In this document: positions 42,586 to 54,542 of the stretch, piece by piece
How the letters are laid out: every line of letters starts with the position of its first letter
Position numbering within the stretch: position 1 is the stretch's first letter
Source of the DNA: Orobanche coerulescens
Lineage: Eukaryota > Streptophyta > Magnoliopsida > Lamiales > Orobanchaceae
NCBI GenBank assembly: GCA_033398695.1
Contig: CM065802.1
Location: forward strand, 205,239,096 to 205,303,095
Length of the DNA stretch: 64,000 bases
Reading direction: 5' to 3'
The notes under the pieces: generated by a model
Databases searched by the model: none
What the model was told of the DNA's origin: nothing
Seen by the model: only the letters and a program-made list of their open reading frames with translations
Position numbers and translations under genes: made by a program

Positions 42586-44085
42586 ATGCAATGTTCTCAT
42601 GTTTATGTCTCAAATGGAACCCAAGACAACAGAACAAGCATTGGAGTATTAATCATGGATCAATACAATGCAAGAAGAGCTCAATCAAATGGAAAGGAAC
42701 AATGTCTGGGAACTAACAGACAAACCAAATCACAAGAAGGTTATTGGTACCAAATGGGTGTACAAGAACAAATATGATGAAGATGGAGCAGTTGTTAGGA
42801 GTAAAGCCAGACTTATTGCTAAAGGATATGCACAATGTGAATGAATAGATTTTGATGAAACTTATGCACCTGTTGCAAGATTGGAAGCCATCAGACTATT
42901 CCTTGTATATGCAGCATTCAAAGATTTTGAAGTCTACCAAATGGACGTGAAAAGTGTCTTTCTCAATGGAATTCTAGAAGAGAAGTCTATGTGGAGCAAC
43001 CCCCTAGATTTGTCAAAGGAGACAAAGTCTACAAGCTTCTAAAAGATCTATATGGACTCAAGCAGGCACCAAGAGCATGGTATGAAACCCTATTTGTATT
43101 TCTTGAGAAGAACGGATTCAGCAAAGGAAAGGTGGATAAGACTTTATTCAGAGTAGAGCATGAAGACCACATATTATTAGTTCAAATATATGTGGATGAC
43201 ATCATATTTGGCTCAACCAACCCGGAGCTATGTGAGAAGTTCTCAAATCTCATGCAAGGAGAATTTGAGATGAGTATGATGGGCAACCTGAATTTCTTTC
43301 TAGGATTGCAAGTCAAGCAGATGAAAAATGGAATTTTCATCAACCAAGCTAAATACATAAGATATTTAATCAAGATGTTTGGAATGGAATCAGCCAAACC
43401 AGCAATAATACCAATGAGCACAAGCCTACGCCTAGATGCAGATGAAGGAGGCATATCAATGGATCCAACCCACTACAGAGGACTTATTGGATCACTGCTA
43501 TACCTAACTGCAAGCAGATCAGACATATTATATGCCGTAGGAATGTGTACACATTTTCAATCCAAGCCCAAACAGTCTCACTAGGAAGCAGCTAAGAGGA
43601 TTATCAGATATCTTAAGTCTCCAGTCAATGTTGGATTGTGGTATCCAAAAGATGACAACTTCGAGCTATCGGGATACTCGGATGCAGACTTTGCAGGATG
43701 TAAGATTAATAGGAAAAGCACCAGTGGAACATGCCAATTCCTAGGAACTAGACTCATCTCTTGGTTCAGCAAGAAACAGGTATCTAACTTAATATCAACC
43801 ACAGAGTCAGAATACCTAGCCGCATGCAGCTATTGTGCACAAATCCTATGGATCAGACAACAGCTAAGGAACTACAATATCATTGTAAACGAAGTTCCTA
43901 TATGGTGTGACAACAACAGCGTAATTGCTATCACGAAAAATCCAGTGTTGCACTCCAGGACAAAGCACATTGATGTTAAACATCATTTCATTAGAGATCA
44001 TGTGCTTAATAAAAGAGTCGGAGTAGAAAGAGTTAGCACGGAATACCAGATTGCTGACATATTCACCAAACCTTTGCTAGAATAA
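42586..44085 (+). pseudogene. pol: Copia-2 reverse transcriptase-RNase H
   Basis: RT fragments in shifting frames: [25 protein letters not shown], then after a one-base loss LYGLKQAPRAWYET. The catalytic YVDD is intact (43189-43200). RNase H follows a stop at about 43582: GYSDADFAGC, TTESEYLAA, IWCDNNSVIAI, SRTKHIDVKHHFIRD, and ends QIADIFTKPLLE with TAA at 44083. These are the standard Copia end motifs, so pol ends here. Confidence 0.9.
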
Positions 44086-44623
44086 AGGTTTTTGGAGCTG
44101 AGCAGGGAACTTGGATTACTAGATTGGGAATCTAGTACAGACGAGAAAGTTACCTGATGATCAGATCAGACGAGCGAAAGTTACCTGAAGCAGACAAGGA
44201 GGATCTACCTAATCAGACCAGACGAGAAGACGAAGGACAACCGAAACTAGCCTCAGGAAATACATCCTACCTGATGCAGAAAGATAACTGATGCAGATCA
44301 GACAAGGAAAAGTTAGGTGACCCACAGGCGACACAAGCTACCTGATGCAGAGCAGTCAAGAAGTCAAACAGTCAACCAACTAAGTTTTCCTATCCCTGAC
44401 CGACTCTTGAATATTATATTACTATTTATTTACACGTGGCAACTACACGTTCACACGACCTCCACTACGTCCAATTAAAATCTCAACCGTCATTTTTTAA
44501 TTGAAATTAGACCGACACTTATTTAATTTAATATTAAATTCAAAACGTCTTTTCATTTATATATTTAAGGTGGCAGAAATCATTTAACAACCATTACCGT
44601 CTTCAAGCTTTCAAAACACTAAT
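44086..44623 (+). other. Spacer between Copia-2 pol and extra ORF
   Basis: There is no ORF of note. Repeated phrases (TACCTGATGCAGA and CAGACGAG variants, 44100-44350) and a 70-bp AT-rich stretch. A TATA-like TATATATTTAAGG at 44557 lies upstream of the extra ORF and could allow separate or spliced expression; this is inference. Confidence 0.4.
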
Positions 44624-46101
44624 TTGCAAAAAGCAGGAAAATCCTTTGAATCTTCAATACACTTACCGAAAAACTCTATTTGCAGAAATGGAAGCCTAAA
44701 GCTTGTGAAGAACCAGATTATGAAGGACCAGATTATCTTCAGCCTCGTGATCGATTTTGAAGGCTTACTGGAGGCGAATCTGGAGACAGATATGCATTTT
44801 ATCATTCGGGCGATGAAGAAAAATGGGATCTACCCATTTCTGGATATCAAACCTAAGTTTCTCTACAAGGAAGCTATTATTTCCTTCTTCAAGGAAGCCC
44901 AAGTCACTGAATCGGGAATCAAAAGATCGATTTTCGGAAGAAGTGACAATTTCTCCTCAGACCGCTGTAGAGGCGTTCGGGATGAGATCTCGGGGCATTA
45001 CTGTTGAAGCCCTCAAACAGAGTGCCATAGATACCTGGTATAGAATCAAGCTACCGGAGCAGCCATCCAAACTGAAACTGACGGCAAAGAGAGGTGACTT
45101 GAAGAAAGAGTACATATATGTTTTGGATATCACAAATAAAATTATGATGGGGAAGGCAGGCAGCTACGACCAGCTATCATATGCCAAGTTCATGGTGCTG
45201 GGAGCCCTTCTCCAGCATGAGAGGATTGACTGGGCTGACTACATATACATACAGTTGGTCCGTGAAGTCAATAAGGTTCACTGGATAGAAGATGAGAAGA
45301 AATTCAAGATTAAGCTGGCCTTTGGAACACAAATCAGCTGGATCTTGGAATTTCTTGGGAAAGCGAAAGGGACTGCAGACCCCTTTCACGTAAACAAGAG
45401 ACTTGGTCATCTGGACCAAGAAACATTGAAGAAACTGGGAGTCGAGAGGAAGGCTGCCCAGCTATTGAAGATATGCCAAGTGGACCTCTCCCTACAGAGG
45501 ACCTTCGGATTCAGACAAAGACCACTCTGATGCCGCAGACTTGCCTGCAGTGCAGAAGTCACCTGCAGCCTGCAAGTCACCTACAGAGAAGGAGTCATCT
45601 GCAGACCACTCAGATTCAGATAATCCTCCTCTAGATCTGAGATTCCAGAGGAAAGCGCCAGCTGCAGAGGAGGTGGTGCAACTTGCTTCATCTCCTGACC
45701 ACTCACCGAAAAGGCCTAGATGCATTGATTTTGAAAATGCAGAGCAGCTCCCCCAGTCACCTGCACCTGAGCCATCTGAAGTCTCTGCAGCTCAAATGCA
45801 GATAATGACAACACCTGCACCTGCTTTTGTCCCTGTTGAAGAGGATCAACCTGATCACCCAGACCTGATGGCTGACATTATCCCATTGCTGAATCTTCCA
45901 AGTATGACAGAGGAGGAAGAGGCAGACCTGATTATCAACATCCCTGAAGCTGGATATTCTCTAAATCTGGTGGAGACCAACCCAATGGAGCTGATAGTTG
46001 ATCAACTACACCTGGTAAAACACCACTCTCTCAAAGTTTCATTTATCAAACTGTATGAGGAATGGAAGAATTTAAAATCTCTTTCATTTACTCAATTTTA
46101 A
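44624..46101 (+). pseudogene. Extra ORF (ORF3-like) of Copia-2, N-terminal half
   Basis: Three open pieces in different frames (44624-45007, 44823-45530, 45541-46101) combine into one ancestral protein. The first part is globular: DFEGLLEANLETDMHFII, then DTWYRIKLPEQPSKLKL, YDQLSYAKFMVLGALLQHERIDWADYIY and ISWILEFLGKAKG. It is followed by a disordered Pro/Ser/Glu-rich part with K-R-P-R near SPDHSPKRPRC, a possible nuclear localisation signal. I do not recognise an enzyme. Similar ORFs follow pol in Sireviruses, and no signal peptide or transmembrane segment is seen. Confidence 0.6.
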
Positions 46102-46275
46102 ATGTCTATTGAGAAGAGTAGCTGGGAATATCCCCAGGCTACATAGCAAGTTCTCATGAGTTTTTATCATGAGATAAATGTGATTTTGATGCTCCAAGAG
46201 AACTGGTTCCTGTCCAATTTCAAAAGTAACATGGACTAGTTCGTCCTTTTTGTAATGGAGGGTATGTTGGCTGGG

Positions 46276-46580
46276 AAGGTAGATGAAGATGAAGTAGAAG
46301 AGGAAAAAGAAAAAGGAATAAAAATAGAAGAAGTTGAAGAAAAATAAGTATCTGAGATCAGAGAGGAAGAGGAAGAAAGGGTATAAGAAGAAGAAAAAAT
46401 AATAGTTGAAGAACAGCCTGAAGAAGAAGTTGAAAAGACAGAAGAGATTGAAGCAGATGAAGAAGGAGAAGAAGTTGAAGAAGAAGAAGAAGATAAGGAG
46501 GAAGAAAAGAATAAAAGTAGGAAGAAAAAGGAGAAGAGAAGGAGGAGATAAGAAAGATGAAGATGATGATGATGATGATG
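46276..46580 (+). repeat. Purine-only low-complexity block (Glu/Lys-coding) in Copia-2 extra ORF
   Basis: It is about 300 bp composed almost only of A and G on the plus strand (GAAGAAGAAG, GAAGTTGAAG, GATGATGATG at the end). In its best frames it encodes Glu/Lys runs. It is probably an expanded acidic linker of the extra ORF. Ser/Leu-rich minus-strand frames are mirror artefacts. Confidence 0.7.
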
Positions 46581-47728
46581 AGCCTGGGGCACCTGATCAA
46601 GCCCCCAGCTCATATCAGTCGAGGAAGAGGATGATAGATCAGGGACACCTGAAAAAATCCCATCTGGTCAGCCTCCTACAGATAGGAGTCTGCAGACAGA
46701 CAGGTCGACCACCAAACGACCTACAGATATGGAAGGCTCTGGAGATCACTCCCCTCAGGGAACACCTATCTTATCTGAGATGGCTGACTTGATCAAGCGC
46801 ATAGTTGAAGAGACAGTTGGCAAGCTCTTAGCAACTGACATCAAGCCTGACCTCCAATCCCTCAATGCAAAAATGGACACATTGCTACATAAGAGTGTTT
46901 CTCCACCTCCACCTACTAATTCTAGAATGCCTCTAGGCATGTCTGATTAGATGTCAAGAGTAGAACAACAGTTAGCCATTTTGGTTGATGCTGGCAAAAA
47001 GAGGGAAGTGATAGGAAAGGGGGAAGTGAGAGGTCAGGGGGAGAAAAAGGGAAGATGCAAATCAAACCCATCAGGCAAGGAGAAGATGCTGCTGAAGAAG
47101 TCAGAGAGGAACTGAGGACCAAAGCAAGGCATAACCTCCCTTTGATTCAAGCTGGGACTTCTAGTTTGAAAAGAAAAGAGTTGGCTGCTTCGGCTCCTGC
47201 TGATGACCAACCTGCAACTAAGAGGAGGAGAACCAGAGTAGGGGATGAGCAGAGATATGAAGGGAAGGCAAAGAACTTTGGTACGTTGAGGAGTTTTTAC
47301 CTGCTGAATATTTTCCAGTTTGGGGAGAGGTAAGGGAGCAATTCATTAAAAAGTTTTATCTCTAGGAGTTACTCCAGGATAAAGAATACTCCCCACAGCA
47401 GACGTACATTAACTACATGGACACTCACTGGCCAAAGATCTGGGCTATACAAAGAAAATATGCAAAGAAATGGGATGCCCGCCCCATGATCCCCTTGTCC
47501 AGACCTGAAGAACCTCCTACCTTGATGAACAATGAGTTGGCCCTGCAGAATGAGATTAAGAAGCTATGTGTAGAACACAACTTCTCATCTGCAGGGGAGC
47601 AAGAGTTTGCCTCTCTAGTCATTAAGAGGAAGTATGGCCTAGCACCTGTCCACAAGAGACCTATTGGTGCAAAACTATTTAAGCCTCCCAAGCAGCCTGT
47701 CAGAAGAGGCAGAGGAAGAGGTAGATAG
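46581..47728 (+). pseudogene. Extra ORF of Copia-2, C-terminal half
   Basis: Pieces at 46729-46950, 47055-47333 and 47417-47728 show a short coiled coil (MADLIKRIVEETVGKLLATDIKPDLQ), a basic region (KRRRTRVGDEQRYEGK), and a C-terminus rich in Lys/Pro and ending RRGRGRGR before the TAG at 47726. An Arg/Gly tail suggests nucleic-acid binding. Function is unknown. Confidence 0.5.
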
Positions 47729-47997
47729 GAATTTATATTTTTACTTGTAATTTTTATTTTGGATTTTCCTTGTAAATTTTGCATTACATGTAAAAATTTT
47801 CTGTATTCTTGTTCATTCAAACAGCATTGTACTTGTAATCATAAATGAAAATTTTTATAACAGTCATTTGAATGACAATCACTAGTTGTCTTAAAAGAAG
47901 ACTGAGTTTGATTTCTCTTGCACTTAATCATGTGCAGACTTGTTCTACATTTGAATATATTGCTTTAAGTTTTGCCATCACCAAAATAGGGGGAATT
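47729..47997 (+). other. 3' non-coding region and polypurine tract of Copia-2
   Basis: T-rich, non-coding. ACCAAAATAGGGGGAATT (47980-47997) is the polypurine tract and directly precedes the LTR. Confidence 0.75.
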
Positions 47998-49647
47998 TGT
48001 TAGGAATACCTATTAGATTTTGATGATGTCATCCCTGTATTTGATTATTCAAATGTATGTTTTAAGTACTTGGCAAAATGTAAAGAAGAACCAAATGAGT
48101 ATCTTTTGTAGGCCAGATTATGTATAGTTGAATACTTGGCAAAATGTAAAGAAGAACCAAATGAGTATCTTCTATAGGCCATGTAAGTTAGGCTAAAAAT
48201 AAGCTAAGTATAAATCACAGACAAGTTCAATATCAGACGAGTTTTGGTCAACAGATACATCAGAGAGGTTTAACCAAAACACTACAGAAATCCGAGTTGC
48301 AGACAAGTTTAAATCAGAGAAGTCTTGGTCAACTCATCAGTTCAGAGAAGGTTGACTACATACGACTTATCATCAGACAACATTATGAAGAAGTGATTTA
48401 TCAGAGAAGTACAGGTCAACACATTTATCAGAGAAGTTTGACCAGACTGCAGTCAAATGATCAATTGGAGTCCAGTCAACTGAAGTTTGACCATAAGATC
48501 AGATAAGTCAGAAGACTTCAGACAGATCGTCAGATCAGAGAAGATTCGTCGGGACAGAGAACTTGATCTCAGAGAAGTTAAATCAGAGAAGTCCGACATC
48601 AGATAAGGATGACTGTACGAGATCAGATAAGTGATCATCTAAGTAATCCAATCCACATCAGCATGCGTTGAAAAGTCAATAATCACGGAAAGTCACATGC
48701 GGGCGTTGAGAGATAGACTGGAGAGATTCCTGGAAAGTAATGAATTAAATATTCACCGAGACCCACACTCTGAATATTTTATGCATATTATAATCTAAAG
48801 ATTCGGCGCTACAACGTGAAAGTCTTCACAACGGTCGGAAATGGATTAAAATAAGGGAATCCAACATTGCAACGTTCGGAAAGAAAAACAAAGAAGTCTA
48901 TTTCTCCAACGGACGGATTTTTTACAGGAAGTGCAACGACTATGAAAAAAGCTCAAGGATCGAACTCTATAAATATCTAAAGATTTGAATTGAGCAACAG
49001 AAACACATGAAGCACACAAAGCAAACAATATTCTCAAGCGATCAAAGCAAATCAAAGCTATCAAAAGCATTCTATAGCTTCGTGAAAATAGCAGCTTAAA
49101 CAGATCTTATTTGAAGAAGCTCTTAGTTGGAGAAGACAAACCACTCGCGTATTTAAACCTAAGTTCGGGGCACTTCACTGGTTGAAGTTTGCGAGACACA
49201 TAGGCATCCAATGATTTTAGATCAAGAGGTTCTAGGCAGTCAAAGGAGTTGCAACGATGGATTTCCACTGGCTGGAAGTTGTTGTAGCTAGGAAGAATTT
49301 ACTGTAATATTTATTACTGGTTGAGAATTATAGTGAATTCATCTCCAACTGGTTTGGATAAAAGTGGATTAGTAGAGGATTACCCCACCTCTGAGACCAC
49401 TATAATTGCCTGCGTATTTTTATTGCTTTAATCATCATACTTACCTGCTGCATACATATTTACTGTTCCATTGTTTAGTTATTTGCTTTCGTCATCAGCT
49501 GTGTCTTCCGCATATCCTGTCTACAGATGACTTCAAGTCATCTGTACTTATCACAGCTGAGAAACTCCTAAGCCTTCGTGGAAAAAGAGTTTCAATAAGT
49601 CTATTCACCCACCCTCTAGACTTAATCCTGACGACTTGTGACCTACA
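47998..49647 (+). repeat. 3' LTR of Copia-2
   Basis: This 1,650-bp LTR runs from TGTTAGGAATACC to GACTTGTGACCTACA. Repeated ATCAGA(G/T)AAG-type units fill 48230-48620. The TATA box TATAAATA is at 48968. The repeated phrase AACTGG/CTGGTTG-A occurs in U5 (49180-49350). TATTC follows. Confidence 0.9.
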
Positions 49648-49652
49648 TATTC

Positions 49653-49835
49653 ATCATTGTCGTCTTCGTCACTCCACGTGGCAATTAAGACTTCCTTCTT
49701 TGGATTTGGTGCACGACAATTCTTTGCGAAGTGGCCTGGTTTACCACAGATTCGATAATTATTGTCGAATTTCTTAGATTTGCCCATCTCGATGTCTTTC
49801 TTTCTCCGGTTTAATAAGTTTGGAAACTATAATTT
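49653..49835 (-). pseudogene. gag: Copia-E gag, zinc-knuckle fragment (right part)
   Basis: The minus-strand frame MGKSKKFDNNYRICGKPGHFAKNCRAP contains a CCHC knuckle in which the first Cys is Tyr (Y-x2-C-x4-H-x4-C). It is followed by an acidic tail WSDEDDNDEY that runs into the Copia-2 target site, and the same frame continues at 32455. The upstream frame is closed by a TAG near 49835. The gag N-terminus is absent. Confidence 0.75.
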
Positions 49836-50792
49836 AACGACCTTAAAATATTATCTTTTAAATAATAGTCCTACATATGGAGAGGTCATTTCATAAAAAA
49901 TATTATTTACCTTTTGTTATCATTAAAAATTTAAAACTAGCGAACCTATATTTAGCACATCCGATATGGAGGAAGACCTCAATGTCAACGCACATGCTAA
50001 TTACTTCACAATTTAAATTAATTTTGGAGCCCAATTTGATTTTATTTAAAAATAAATCAATAATCACTTAGTTATTTTAGTCTTAACGTTCTTAAACTTC
50101 TCGTCCTAACATGCAAGAAACATATCACACATATATTCATACATGTCATACATCAAAATAGTAAAAACCAAAATAAACGTATGGATAATTAAATTATCCA
50201 ATTATCATGGTCTTCTTCTTGAATTAAACCCGGAAAAATCTTCGACTCGGTATCTCCCACTGGATCAAGCATCTCGTCATTTCTCCCCGGCCGGACCGTA
50301 GATTTCGAAAATTAAATTTTTACTTTTATGCAAAATTGATTACATAAAAATAATTCAATTTTAAATCCCGACTCTCCAGCGGACGCAACGAATGGCGGTG
50401 AAACGGACCGGACCAAAAATTGGATGACCCGACCCAAACCAAATAACCTCACGAATAAGCCGCCATGCCTTCGACAAAGAGCCGTGTCTTGCTCGGCAGA
50501 TAGCCGTGTGCTGCTCAACAGCGCCGCGTCGTTGTTTGGTCAGCACTGCCCGTGCCAGCTTCGTGTCCAGTTCTGCTCTACTTCTTCGTGATTTTGTCTT
50601 CTCTAAACCAACAACTGCATAAATAATAAAATTAACCATTCACATAGCCATGATAATTGGATCATATTCCGTGCAAGAACACATCTAGCAAAACACTCCA
50701 ACGTCAAATTACATGAATATTTAAATTGCTATCAATTAATCACCAAAATTAATTAAAATAGCAAAAGCCTAAAACCTATCTCCGATACCAAT
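49836..50792 (-). other. Leader region and primer-binding site of Copia-H
   Basis: The minus-strand PBS TGGTATCGGAGATAG (50776-50790) is two bases from the LTR end. The roughly 950-bp region beyond is mostly AT-rich, with a GC-richer island (50360-50600). A minus-strand open stretch there (50361-50639) shows no Gag similarity that I can see. The border with Copia-E near 49835 is inferred. Confidence 0.5.
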
Positions 50793-51568
50793 TGTTGGAA
50801 ATAAGACGCATCGGAAGCGAAGTTGGGGAAAATTTGATAAAATCATTTTATGCATCCACGAGCACAAAACCTATTTAGGCATGCTATTAATTAACTACTA
50901 AGATTAACAAGCAATTTAAATATTATTTATTATTTATTAAATAAATATGTTGGTAAATACAATATCCTAATCTAGATCAAAGATCATAAAATATTTACCT
51001 TTTGAAGCGTAGTCGTTGCTTTCTTGATCTCTTCCTCAAAATCTTCTAGAGTATGATCCCGCCTTAATCCAGATGTTGTGTGGGCAACGAGCTACTGAAT
51101 CTTGCTTGGACTACACAGTGGATCCGCCGAAAATATGTTCTTGTGCGTCACTCGATTTTTCTTTATTTTCTAGTATTATGTAAATACTCTTAGAAATTTG
51201 ATGTGTTATCTAAATTGTAGAATCAAAGACACAAGTCAAGATCTACAATTAAACAGAAAAATAAAAATTCGATCTCTCTAGAGTGCAAGATACCTCACGG
51301 CCAAACCCCATCCTATAAGTCATATTTATAGGCTTTGGACTATTCTAGGGATCTTGAGGAGGAATAGGGTTAAGACTCCTAATGCTACCCAACTTTCCGT
51401 ATTAAGACCTTCATAATATGGTTGAGTTCACTAATATCAATTCAATCTACTAAAGAATTAATATTGCACTTCCAACCCAAATCCCAATTTACGAAATCGG
51501 GCTTCCTATTTAAATATATTATTTCCCATGTTTAAAATATCAAATATCTATTAATTAATTTAAGCTAC
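50793..51568 (-). repeat. Copia-H LTR, 3'-side piece
   Basis: The plus-strand reading is TGTTGGAAATAAGACGCATCGGAAGCG..., resembling the style of the Copia-I LTR end at 62782. It ends in GCTAC, the Gypsy-F target site. Confidence 0.65.
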
Positions 51569-54154
51569 TGTAACACCCCCAATCCACTCAGGGATATTAC
51601 ATGTCGTAGACCCTTTCCTCAAGGATCTACCAGACTGGTAACTAAAAAATCAACATCTCAACAACGCCCTTAAGGCTAAAACGACTCAGTAGACCGATTT
51701 GGTCTTTCAATTAATACATACAACTCAATCTCAATACATGCCCACACAGGGGTCAAAATACAACAAAGTCTCGTACAATGGGGAAAAATGCTGCAGCGGA
51801 AATAAAGTACAACTGAACAAATACACAACGTACGGTTCCACGTGTGATTAGTATCGATCATATTTCATCATCCTTCATGTCGACCCTGTGCCATGATCCC
51901 CGAAACCTGAATGCAATACAGACATCCACCCCCCGATTCCTCGGGGGTTAGAAAAATTCCACTATTTTTTGCTAGTGCAAGTACAAAGTGCAAAATACGA
52001 GTCATACAAATCATATTCTAAGAATAATAACAACCAGGAATCCTCAAAGATTCAATCATAACAAAAAGTACTTCCCGAGGCAAGAGTTTGAGTAAAACTT
52101 TCCAAATTCGAAAGATCACAAATCATGAGAACAATTTGCAAAACGGTTTAAAATGCCCTCGGAAGTTTTAATGGCAAACAATTTAGGATTATCGAATCAT
52201 TCTCTTCCCAAAATCAACAGGGGTCATAGCCCATAAATTTGCTTTCTCGAATAAAAACCAACAACAATTCACAGGTTTCAAAACCCACGTAACGTGTCCT
52301 CGACGGACATAAAGTTAGCAAAACATAACCACCCAAGATACGAAATCTCGGTCACACCCAAGGTACTCGTCCTGGTCAACACATCCAGAATCATATACAT
52401 AACACCGTGAACACATGCCATGTTATCTCACGGTTGGATCAATCACTTGTTGTCTCCTGACCACATGATCGCATGTCATGTGTCACCGTAGGTTCTTTAA
52501 ACCACCGTAATCACTTGCCACGTCATCTCACGGTTGGATCAATCACTTGTTGTCTCCTGACCACATGATCACAAGCCATGTGTCACCGTAGGTATCCCGA
52601 GGCTCTCACGGTTGGACCAATCACTTGTTGCATCCTGAGCACATGATCACATGCCATGTGTCACCGTAGACCCCGCCCATATCCACACATTCACACACAT
52701 AACACAGTATGCCAAGGATATCCAAACAATTCACCCAAAGACAACAAACATATAGCAAAACACAACGTCAACGCACCGAAATAAAACAATATACGCACAC
52801 ACGCATTACCGAGTGCAACATAAACACCAAACATATCCATAGGATTCACATAGTCATTTACGAAAACACACCAATCACAACATACACACGAGTTTGAAAG
52901 GGAGCCTTTAGCGAGGCTAAACTAAATCTTTGAAAGTTCATTTAAAACAACCAAACGAACACATTTGGACGATCACCGATCATCATATCCACAAAACAAG
53001 AAAATTATGAACAAGGTACTTGCCTCGTATAATCACGAACGCGGAGAATCGACCGAACTAGGATGGCACGAACCGACTATGAATCCGCCGAGTTCGCTGA
53101 ACGCCAACTCGCGACAATAAACTACGAACGACAACAACCACAATGAAAATGAATTCCGTAGTACGACCCAAAGCCGCTGAATTAGTGAAACAACAACGAA
53201 AGTTCAAGGGTTTTCCCCAAAACGGCCAAGAACAACTAATCGACCGACAAAACAGGAAAATGGAATTCCTACCGAAATATGGATATACAATCCATAGGAT
53301 ATGTTTAACAACATCATTTGACAACAATTGATTCATCAAAATCAGGCGGAATACGAAATCAAGAACAAACTCCTAAAAAGTCAACTCTAGGGATTCAAGA
53401 AAAATACCTTGATTCGGCGAAGAACAATGGATTAGATGATGTTATAATCACCTAGGATACTCCAAAACACCTTTGGATGGAACAAAATAGACCAGAAGTT
53501 CGGACCCCAGTCGCCCTCGTCTCTAACCCGTGGAGAGGAGGAGAAATGAAGTGGAAATGACATTCCACGACTGCTGTCCAGTTTATATATACTGGACAGC
53601 TTAGCGTGCGCTAATCTTTAAGATTAGCGTGCACTATCGTGGCACCGAAACAAAACTGCCTGACCAAAACACATTATTAGCATGCGCTAACCACAAATGT
53701 TAGCGTGCACTAACGAGACCTCCAGACCCAGTCCAGTAGCTCCTGGACTGCCCCTGAACAACCAGGTAGCGTGCGCAATCCTCACCCTAGCGTGCGCTAC
53801 TAATGCACCCTAGCGCGCGCTATGTTACTAAATAACGGGCGCTAACCAACGTTATAACCCAGTCCAGTAGCCTCTGGACTGTTTCTGCACCACCTGTTAG
53901 CGTGCGCTACCACACCCATAGCGTGCGCTTACAACTGCACCTTAGCGCACGCTAATCATCCGGATGTAGCGTGCGCTAATTAACTCAGGATTAAGAACAT
54001 GGAACTCAACAAAACGACACCGAAACGAACTCGTATGTCAAAAAGTGCAGAATTAATCATTCTCATAATGACGAAATGGTCACAAGCGAGCCGTTAAAAT
54101 GGACTCCTGTCAAAACAAGAAATTTACTGAAAATCAAAAATCGCGGATCTTACA
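51569..54154 (-). repeat. 3' LTR of Gypsy-F
   Basis: This 2,586-bp LTR includes a stretch (about 51966-52095) that the 5' LTR lacks. A three-unit tandem repeat lies at 52430-52680 (CACGGTTGGA(T/C)CAATCACTTG...CACCGTAG). TATA (minus strand TATATAAAC) is at 53581-53589. The palindrome array is at 53601-53970. Confidence 0.92.
53601..53970 (-). repeat. Palindrome array in Gypsy-F 3' LTR U3 (TAGCGTGCGCTA type)
   Basis: It has about twelve copies, including TTAGCGTGCGCTAA, CTAGCGTGCGCTAC, TTAGCGTGCGCTAC, CTAGCGCGCGCTAT and GTAGCGTGCGCTAA. Decayed copies differ mainly by C-to-T or G-to-A at CpG (TAGCATGCGCTAA, TAGCGTGCACTAA). A second repeated phrase, CCCAGTCCAGTAGC(T/C)(T/C)CTGGACTG, is interspersed. 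The array sits immediately upstream of the TATA box in element orientation. Confidence 0.82.
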
Positions 54155-54542
54155 TACTACCCTCCTTAAAAGAAGTTTCGTCCCGAAACTTAAAACAAGT
54201 AGGGAGAAGCAATATCCCGCCAGGAACATCTCAACGAGATACACAAAAACCGCGTAACTTACGCCCATTGGCGAAACATTACAAGAAACGCAAGGAACAC
54301 ATGCGGCGTGAAATCACGCTCAACGACAAACGTCATAATGTCACAAGCAGAGACGAACCAAACCAACAAGTGTCAAGTATCACCAAACAGATAACACAAT
54401 CATGTCAATTATCCGAACAATCACAAACTACAAAGCACCTATTACAAGGGAACATGCGTAGTCGAAAATAGAAAATAAACACAACGATCCGCAAGGATAA
54501 CCACAAGCAATTCGGACTACGCCGAAATCCTCAAAAACCACA
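54155..54542 (-). other. Gypsy-F 3' untranslated region and polypurine tract
   Basis: On the minus strand AAGTTTCGGGACGAAACTTC then TTTTAAGGAGGGTAGTA precedes the LTR. The region is homologous to 23540-23914 of Gypsy-C. No pol motif is seen in any frame. Confidence 0.8.

Larger units (their letters stand above)
32456..49647 (+). mobile_element. Copia-2: plus-strand Sirevirus-like Copia, interrupted by a sibling
   Basis: The outer ends are 32456 (TGTTAGGAATACC) and 49647 (GACCTACA), flanked by the identical 5-bp duplication TATTC. The 5' LTR survives only as 32456-32861. The internal region (38991-47997) contains gag, protease, integrase, RT, RNase H and a long extra ORF region. The 3' LTR is 47998-49647. 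Between 32862 and 38986 lie a Gypsy LTR fragment and the sibling Copia-3 in inverse orientation. Many stops and frameshifts make it inactive. Confidence 0.88.

Noticed and set aside
46236..46613. Minus-strand Ser/Leu-rich open frames
   Set aside because: They are the antisense of a purine-only block in the Copia-2 extra ORF, so they are composition artefacts.
50361..50639. Possible gag N-terminus of Copia-H on the minus strand
   Set aside because: The frame is Arg-rich but shows none of the Copia Gag core motifs, and it has no continuation in the direction of the zinc knuckle.
53601..53970. CRISPR array in the regularly repeated motif region
   Set aside because: Repeats are 10-14 bp, imperfect and irregularly spaced, inside a plant LTR. 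There are no cas genes and the context is eukaryotic.
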